Below, one piece after another: positions 6,689-10,167 of a stretch of 10,167 bases of DNA. The translations under genes were made by a program, and so were the position numbers. Position 1 is the stretch's first letter. Every line of letters begins with the position of its first letter. The DNA is taken from positions 1 through 10,167 of the forward strand of contig JAEWRS010000062.1 of the NCBI GenBank assembly GCA_023398855.1, given 5' to 3'. The stretch is from Bacillota bacterium (lineage in GTDB: Bacteria > Bacillota > Clostridia > Lachnospirales > Lachnospiraceae). Below the pieces are notes generated by a model, which was not told the origin of the DNA, made no database searches, and saw nothing but the letters and a program-made list of their open reading frames with translations.

Positions 6689-9104
6689 GATTCTCCATAA
6701 ACCTCACAATGAATCCCCTGGCAGTCAAAGTTCGTGTTTCCTTATTAAATTCTGGCTGAAGGCTTTCCACATAAGCCTCAAACTCATAAAGAGACCCCAC
6801 ATCCTGGCTGCTGCCGCATACACAAAAATATGCCATATCCTCTCCATAGGTTCTGTATTCACAATCAAACAGCTGGTCATCAACAGGTTCCATAACACCG
6901 CTGCACCACAAAGCAGCATACCCGCTGCCTTGCCTTCCTAAAAGCCAATGGTCCCTGATCCTGGTTTCCTGGAACTTGGGTGCCGGAAAATAAGCATGAG
7001 TAAAGTGAATGGGATGCTCTTCGGGAATGTGGTAAACAGCTCCCAAAAGATTACCCTTCTGAGCCAGAGCCGGCATCACACCATTGCCATACCAAAAGCC
7101 AGGACGCATAGAGCTGGAGTCACAGGTTCCTCCCGGATGGTTGGTGAACAAATCAGTCTCTTTATCCAGTGCCCCATACCACATGTGCTGCTGGTAACCG
7201 TATACACCCGGTTCAAAACAAGTGGTCCCGTGAAATCTTTCATTAAGGGACTTCGTATACTCACAGGTTGAAGGGTCAGCTTCCGGGTCCAGAGTCAGAT
7301 TCTTCCAGCGGTCAAAGCCCTGATCAAACCTTGGAGACTGTACCGAGGTCAAACAGTATTCTGCAGTTTTTTTCAAACAAATCAAAGCATTTCCAGTAGA
7401 ATAACTTTCATTGGAAGGTTCCTCCATAAGCTTTGCCAAACCATCAGGCAGCTGGTATCTGCTGCTTGCGTAAAAGCCGAGCCACCCTTCTCCAAAGGAA
7501 TAAGGAACCTCCGGATTGATGAGATTCATCAGCGCCTGGGCTCCCTGGTCAAAGGGATGGACCACTTCCCGGTATACACGGCCCATGGGAGCGATAATCA
7601 CCCCGTCAAAGGTATGGCGGCAAAGCATTTCCAAAAGATTGTCTGTGATTTTTTCGGCCCGTTGTGAAATCCCTGGCTCGGAAAAATCAATCACATTCAG
7701 CAGAGCCGCAAAGGTGACGCACATATATACAGTGCTTAAGAATTCTTCAAATCCATGCTTTTCCACATCCTCCAGCCAGCACTCCACCTTGGCCCTTCCT
7801 GCCTCAAACAGCTCTTTACCGGTCATATCAGCACGGAAAAAATAATCATCCGGAAACATTTCTCCTGCATTCATGGCACAGGTATAAAACATCAGCGAGT
7901 GATTCTCGCTCCAAAAGCACATGGCATCCGAACCCTTCTGATCCATCCAATATCTCCAGTTTAGAAGAACCGCTTTGGCACGTCTCGCAATATTATCATC
8001 AACCGGATAATTTTTCATATAACGGATTAAGCCGCACACAAGGAAGTCAGAGCAGTCATACCTGCTTTCAATCTGATCCAGGGTCTCAAAAATTAAGTTT
8101 ATATCCTTTTCATTCTCCATACCAAGCGCTTTCCTTGCTAGAATATTGGAAATGGAAAAACCAAATTTATCTCCTCTGGATAAGCTTTCTGCTGACCCAA
8201 TCCTGCGAAAAATGTCACCCTTGTTTTTCTCAAAACCTTTTGCTTTTGCATACACCGGCTTCTGGGCTTTGATGTTCTCCACCTTTCTGGTGAGAACGGC
8301 ATGCTTATTTCTTACGCTGACTAAAATTACCCCTGGTTTTCCTTCGTCCAACATCACTTTATCCCTGCCGCTGATCTCCTGCCACTCTTTTCTGCTTTCC
8401 ACCTGGGCAAAATCAGGACTCTGGCTGTCATAAGCAAGCCATGTCCCACAGGGAGCACTCTCTTTAAAGGTCATGACAGAATCCCTTATGCAAAGGGAAC
8501 CAAGCCAGGCTTCTGCCTGGATCAGTTCATCAGTTTTTTCTTCATCAGGCAATACGACAGCGATTTCGGCCTCATGGTCCTTAATCTGGATCCCGAATAA
8601 GGTTCTGGTATCCCGGACACCCAGGGTCTGGAGACTGACGTAAATCTGATTAATCCCCTTTTTTAAGCTCAGCTCCATTGCCGCTTTCCGTATGGGCTTA
8701 TAAACCGGCGGTTCCATGTGGCACACGAGTTCCCCGTTACACCAGACATCCACTGCAGCATATGACCACAGAACAGCCTTTACCACCAAATCCTTTTCAG
8801 CCAGAATTCCGGTGACCGCATCAAGTTCCACTTTCTGGAGAGTGGAATAAAAGGTGCTTTCATCCACAAACCAGTTTCCATAGTGGTAATAGTATTTCCA
8901 TGGCATGCCAAGGCGGCTGTTTTCTCCCAGAGCCACAGGTTCTGTGGGAGCAGCTGTATTTTTATCAGCTGTTATTGATCTTAAATATTTCTCATAGCGC
9001 AGCTGGTTGTCGTCAGTTTCATGATTGATAAAATCCGTTTCTCTTGGACCAGAAACCAGGTAATTGGTCAGAAAGCCCGTTCTGTTTAAATGTGATTTTT
9101 CCAT
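6666..9104 (-). CDS. Putative cytoplasmic glycan-active enzyme with alpha/alpha-toroid (heparinase-like architecture)
   Basis: The 812-residue protein has no signal peptide or membrane segment. Three regions can be seen. Residues about 60-270 are beta-rich with a jelly-roll-like pattern (KAVLWSYAAVDVWCNGELVC), as in accessory domains of glycosidases. Residues about 310-690 are helical repeats typical of an alpha/alpha toroid. Residues about 695-800 form a beta-sandwich-like tail with RDHWLLGRQGSGYAALW (717-733). Conserved-looking active-site candidates are WSENH (398-402), HPFDQGAQA (516-524) and HPGGTCDSSSMRPGFWYGNG (656-675). This three-part order recalls heparinase II/III-type lyases and six-hairpin glycosidases, but I cannot assign a family or substrate. 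It starts four bases after the permease stop with a weak site (AAGGGAT), so it is probably translationally coupled. A cytoplasmic location next to ABC permeases implies that it acts on imported oligosaccharides. Confidence 0.72.
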   Translation of the reverse strand: MEKSHLNRTGFLTNYLVSGPRETDFINHETDDNQLRYEKYLRSITADKNTAAPTEPVALGENSRLGMPWKYYYHYGNWFVDESTFYSTLQKVELDAVTGILAEKDLVVKAVLWSYAAVDVWCNGELVCHMEPPVYKPIRKAAMELSLKKGINQIYVSLQTLGVRDTRTLFGIQIKDHEAEIAVVLPDEEKTDELIQAEAWLGSLCIRDSVMTFKESAPCGTWLAYDSQSPDFAQVESRKEWQEISGRDKVMLDEGKPGVILVSVRNKHAVLTRKVENIKAQKPVYAKAKGFEKNKGDIFRRIGSAESLSRGDKFGFSISNILARKALGMENEKDINLIFETLDQIESRYDCSDFLVCGLIRYMKNYPVDDNIARRAKAVLLNWRYWMDQKGSDAMCFWSENHSLMFYTCAMNAGEMFPDDYFFRADMTGKELFEAGRAKVECWLEDVEKHGFEEFLSTVYMCVTFAALLNVIDFSEPGISQRAEKITDNLLEMLCRHTFDGVIIAPMGRVYREVVHPFDQGAQALMNLINPEVPYSFGEGWLGFYASSRYQLPDGLAKLMEEPSNESYSTGNALICLKKTAEYCLTSVQSPRFDQGFDRWKNLTLDPEADPSTCEYTKSLNERFHGTTCFEPGVYGYQQHMWYGALDKETDLFTNHPGGTCDSSSMRPGFWYGNGVMPALAQKGNLLGAVYHIPEEHPIHFTHAYFPAPKFQETRIRDHWLLGRQGSGYAALWCSGVMEPVDDQLFDCEYRTYGEDMAYFCVCGSSQDVGSLYEFEAYVESLQPEFNKETRTLTARGFIVRFMENHDKTQYI

Positions 9105-9108
9105 CTTC

Positions 9109-9975
9109 TTATCCCTTCACCGCACCGGCAGTCAGTCCACTCATAAAATAGCGGCTGGTACACATGTATATGACTATAATCGGTATAATTGATATGGTGG
9201 AGCCTGCAAACATCAGGTTCCATGCAGCGGTTCCGTCTCCGCTGTTTTTTAACATGACAACGCCAACGGTCAGAGGACGGAGCTTGTCGTTGGACATGGT
9301 AAATACCAGGGGCATGATATACTCATTCCAGCCTGTACGGAAGGAAAGAAGTCCGATGGTAGCAAGGACGGGTTTTAAAAGCGGCAGTATTATTTTATAA
9401 TAAATCTGGAAAAAAGTACAGCCATCTAATTTCGCCGCCTCGTCAAGCTCCCTGGATATGGTATTCATAAAGCCTCGTACCAGAAAAATATAAGTTGCCT
9501 GCCCCATGCCTGTTGAAATCAGAACAATGCTTAAAAGGGACGTGTTCATTTTCACCTTCACAGCAAGCTCAAACAAGGGTCTTAGGCTAACGCTTCCTAC
9601 ATTTACAAACATAAAAGCAACAAAGATGCTGTACAGTAATTCTTTTCCTTTGAATTGTTTTCTCGCAAATACATAGCCAGCCATTGTTGTTGTCAAAATG
9701 GTCAGTATCATGACCCCAAGGCTGATGATTAAGCTGTTTACAGTGTAAACTGCAAAATTCGCTTTTTCCCATGCCTGCTTATAATTGTCAAATATAAATG
9801 TCTTGGGAAGTATGCCGGTTCCTCCCAAAAGCAATTCATTATTCGCTTTAAACGATCCTAAAGCAATGTAAATGACCGGGTAAAGGGTAATGAGTGAAAC
9901 AACCAGAAGCAGCAGAAACAGAAGGCCTCGCATTGCTTTTGTCTTTTTTGAATAAACGGTATGTGTCCTTTCCAT
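9109..9975 (-). CDS. Carbohydrate ABC transporter permease, MalG/CUT1 type
   Basis: From the chosen start the protein has 288 residues and six predicted membrane helices, the first at about 17-38. The cytoplasmic EAA loop that contacts the ATPase is clear: EAAKLDG at 179-185, running to ILP at 196-198. The C-terminus RYFMSGLTAGAVKG is characteristic of the second permease of CUT1 sugar importers (MalG, UgpE and relatives). The start at 9975 has a perfect AAGGAGG at 9981-9987, five bases upstream. A longer frame from 10014 would add 13 residues that overlap the upstream permease and has no comparable site, so I reject it. The ribosome binding site overlaps the stop of the preceding permease. 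The sugar-binding protein and ATPase are not in the window; in this family the ATPase (MsmK type) is often encoded elsewhere. Confidence 0.93.
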   Translation of the reverse strand: MERTHTVYSKKTKAMRGLLFLLLLVVSLITLYPVIYIALGSFKANNELLLGGTGILPKTFIFDNYKQAWEKANFAVYTVNSLIISLGVMILTILTTTMAGYVFARKQFKGKELLYSIFVAFMFVNVGSVSLRPLFELAVKVKMNTSLLSIVLISTGMGQATYIFLVRGFMNTISRELDEAAKLDGCTFFQIYYKIILPLLKPVLATIGLLSFRTGWNEYIMPLVFTMSNDKLRPLTVGVVMLKNSGDGTAAWNLMFAGSTISIIPIIVIYMCTSRYFMSGLTAGAVKG

Positions 9976-9985
9976 ATCTGCCTCC

Positions 9986-10167
9986 TTATACCACATCATC
10001 CAGTTTTCTTGCAAGGTACATGTAAATTGCCGTTATCACGCCGATAATAAGCGCTGCCACAATGCTGAGTACGGTTGCATAACCGATCTGGGGCGTCGTC
10101 TGTGAACCGAATATCAGCTTATAAATATAGGTAAACATTACCTCTGATCTGCTGTTTGGCCCTCCAT
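9986..10167 (-). CDS. Carbohydrate ABC transporter permease, MalF/UgpA type, C-terminal fragment
   Basis: The last 60 codons of a gene entering from the right edge read GGPNSRSEVMFTYIYKLIFG, then a final membrane helix (ATVLSIVAALIIGVITAIYM) and a short YLARKLDDVV tail ending in TAA. The GGPN...S...YIY...F pattern followed by a last helix is typical of the first permease subunit of CUT1 importers. It pairs with the MalG-type gene ten bases downstream to form the membrane pore for an oligosaccharide. The start and the operon promoter lie outside the window. Confidence 0.9.
   Translation of the reverse strand, partial: GGPNSRSEVMFTYIYKLIFGSQTTPQIGYATVLSIVAALIIGVITAIYMYLARKLDDVV

Noticed and set aside
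6675..8433. Plus-strand frames of 62-109 codons opposite the toroid enzyme
   Set aside because: Their composition is that of antisense shadows. They have no ribosome binding sites and show no domain pattern.
9976..10014. Longer start for the MalG-type permease at 10014
   Set aside because: It would overlap the upstream permease by 29 bases and place the perfect AAGGAGG inside the coding region.
1..10167. Insertion sequence, CRISPR, tRNA or phage elements
   Set aside because: No transposase-like protein, terminal inverted repeats, regularly spaced repeats or cloverleaf sequences were found on either strand by eye.

Overview
The window looks like chromosomal DNA from an anaerobic Firmicute, most likely a Clostridia/Lachnospiraceae-type organism. 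This is inferred from strong AGGAGG-type ribosome binding sites, AT-rich intergenic DNA with TATAAT-like promoters around moderate-GC genes, a paralogous EF-G of a kind common in that group, a CUT1 sugar ABC operon and a membrane pyrophosphatase fragment. Almost everything is on the minus strand. No tRNA, rRNA, CRISPR array or transposase was seen.

Layout, left to right. (1) 1-1800: the 5' end of an unrecognised gene (runs off the left edge), preceded by a hydrophobic carboxylate-type permease of the GntP/CitMHS-like ion-transporter group. Its leader carries an extended -10 promoter, a GC-rich hairpin, and three copies of a 14-bp palindrome that look like repressor operators. (2) 1950-4206: a paralogous elongation factor G gene with its own promoter and a strong terminator. 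It is interrupted at codon 493 by an in-frame TGA where EF-G has a conserved glycine. The reading frame on both sides is otherwise intact, giving 700 codons in total. (3) 4319-4587: a plus-strand promoter, a good ribosome binding site and the first ~45 residues of a membrane-bound pyrophosphatase. These are joined in frame to the distant catalytic motif of the same protein and then stop, so this is an internally deleted relic of a ~700-residue gene. (4) 4663-10167: one tightly packed minus-strand operon entering from the right edge. In transcription order it holds the C-terminus of a MalF-type permease, a MalG-type permease, an 812-residue cytoplasmic toroid-type putative glycan-active enzyme, a NAT_N/GNAT_C acyltransferase-like protein, and a BadF/GlcNAc-kinase-like sugar kinase.

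How the genes fit together. The right-hand operon reads as a carbohydrate uptake and processing unit. The permeases import an oligosaccharide or modified sugar, the toroid enzyme probably cleaves it inside the cell, the kinase phosphorylates a released (amino) sugar, and the acyltransferase-like protein has an unknown role. That enzyme set is the best candidate here for an undescribed pathway. The left-hand permease is a separate, probably inducible, carboxylate uptake gene. Two genes (the EF-G paralog and the pyrophosphatase) appear broken, by different mechanisms, and lie back to back from a shared 265-bp divergent promoter region.
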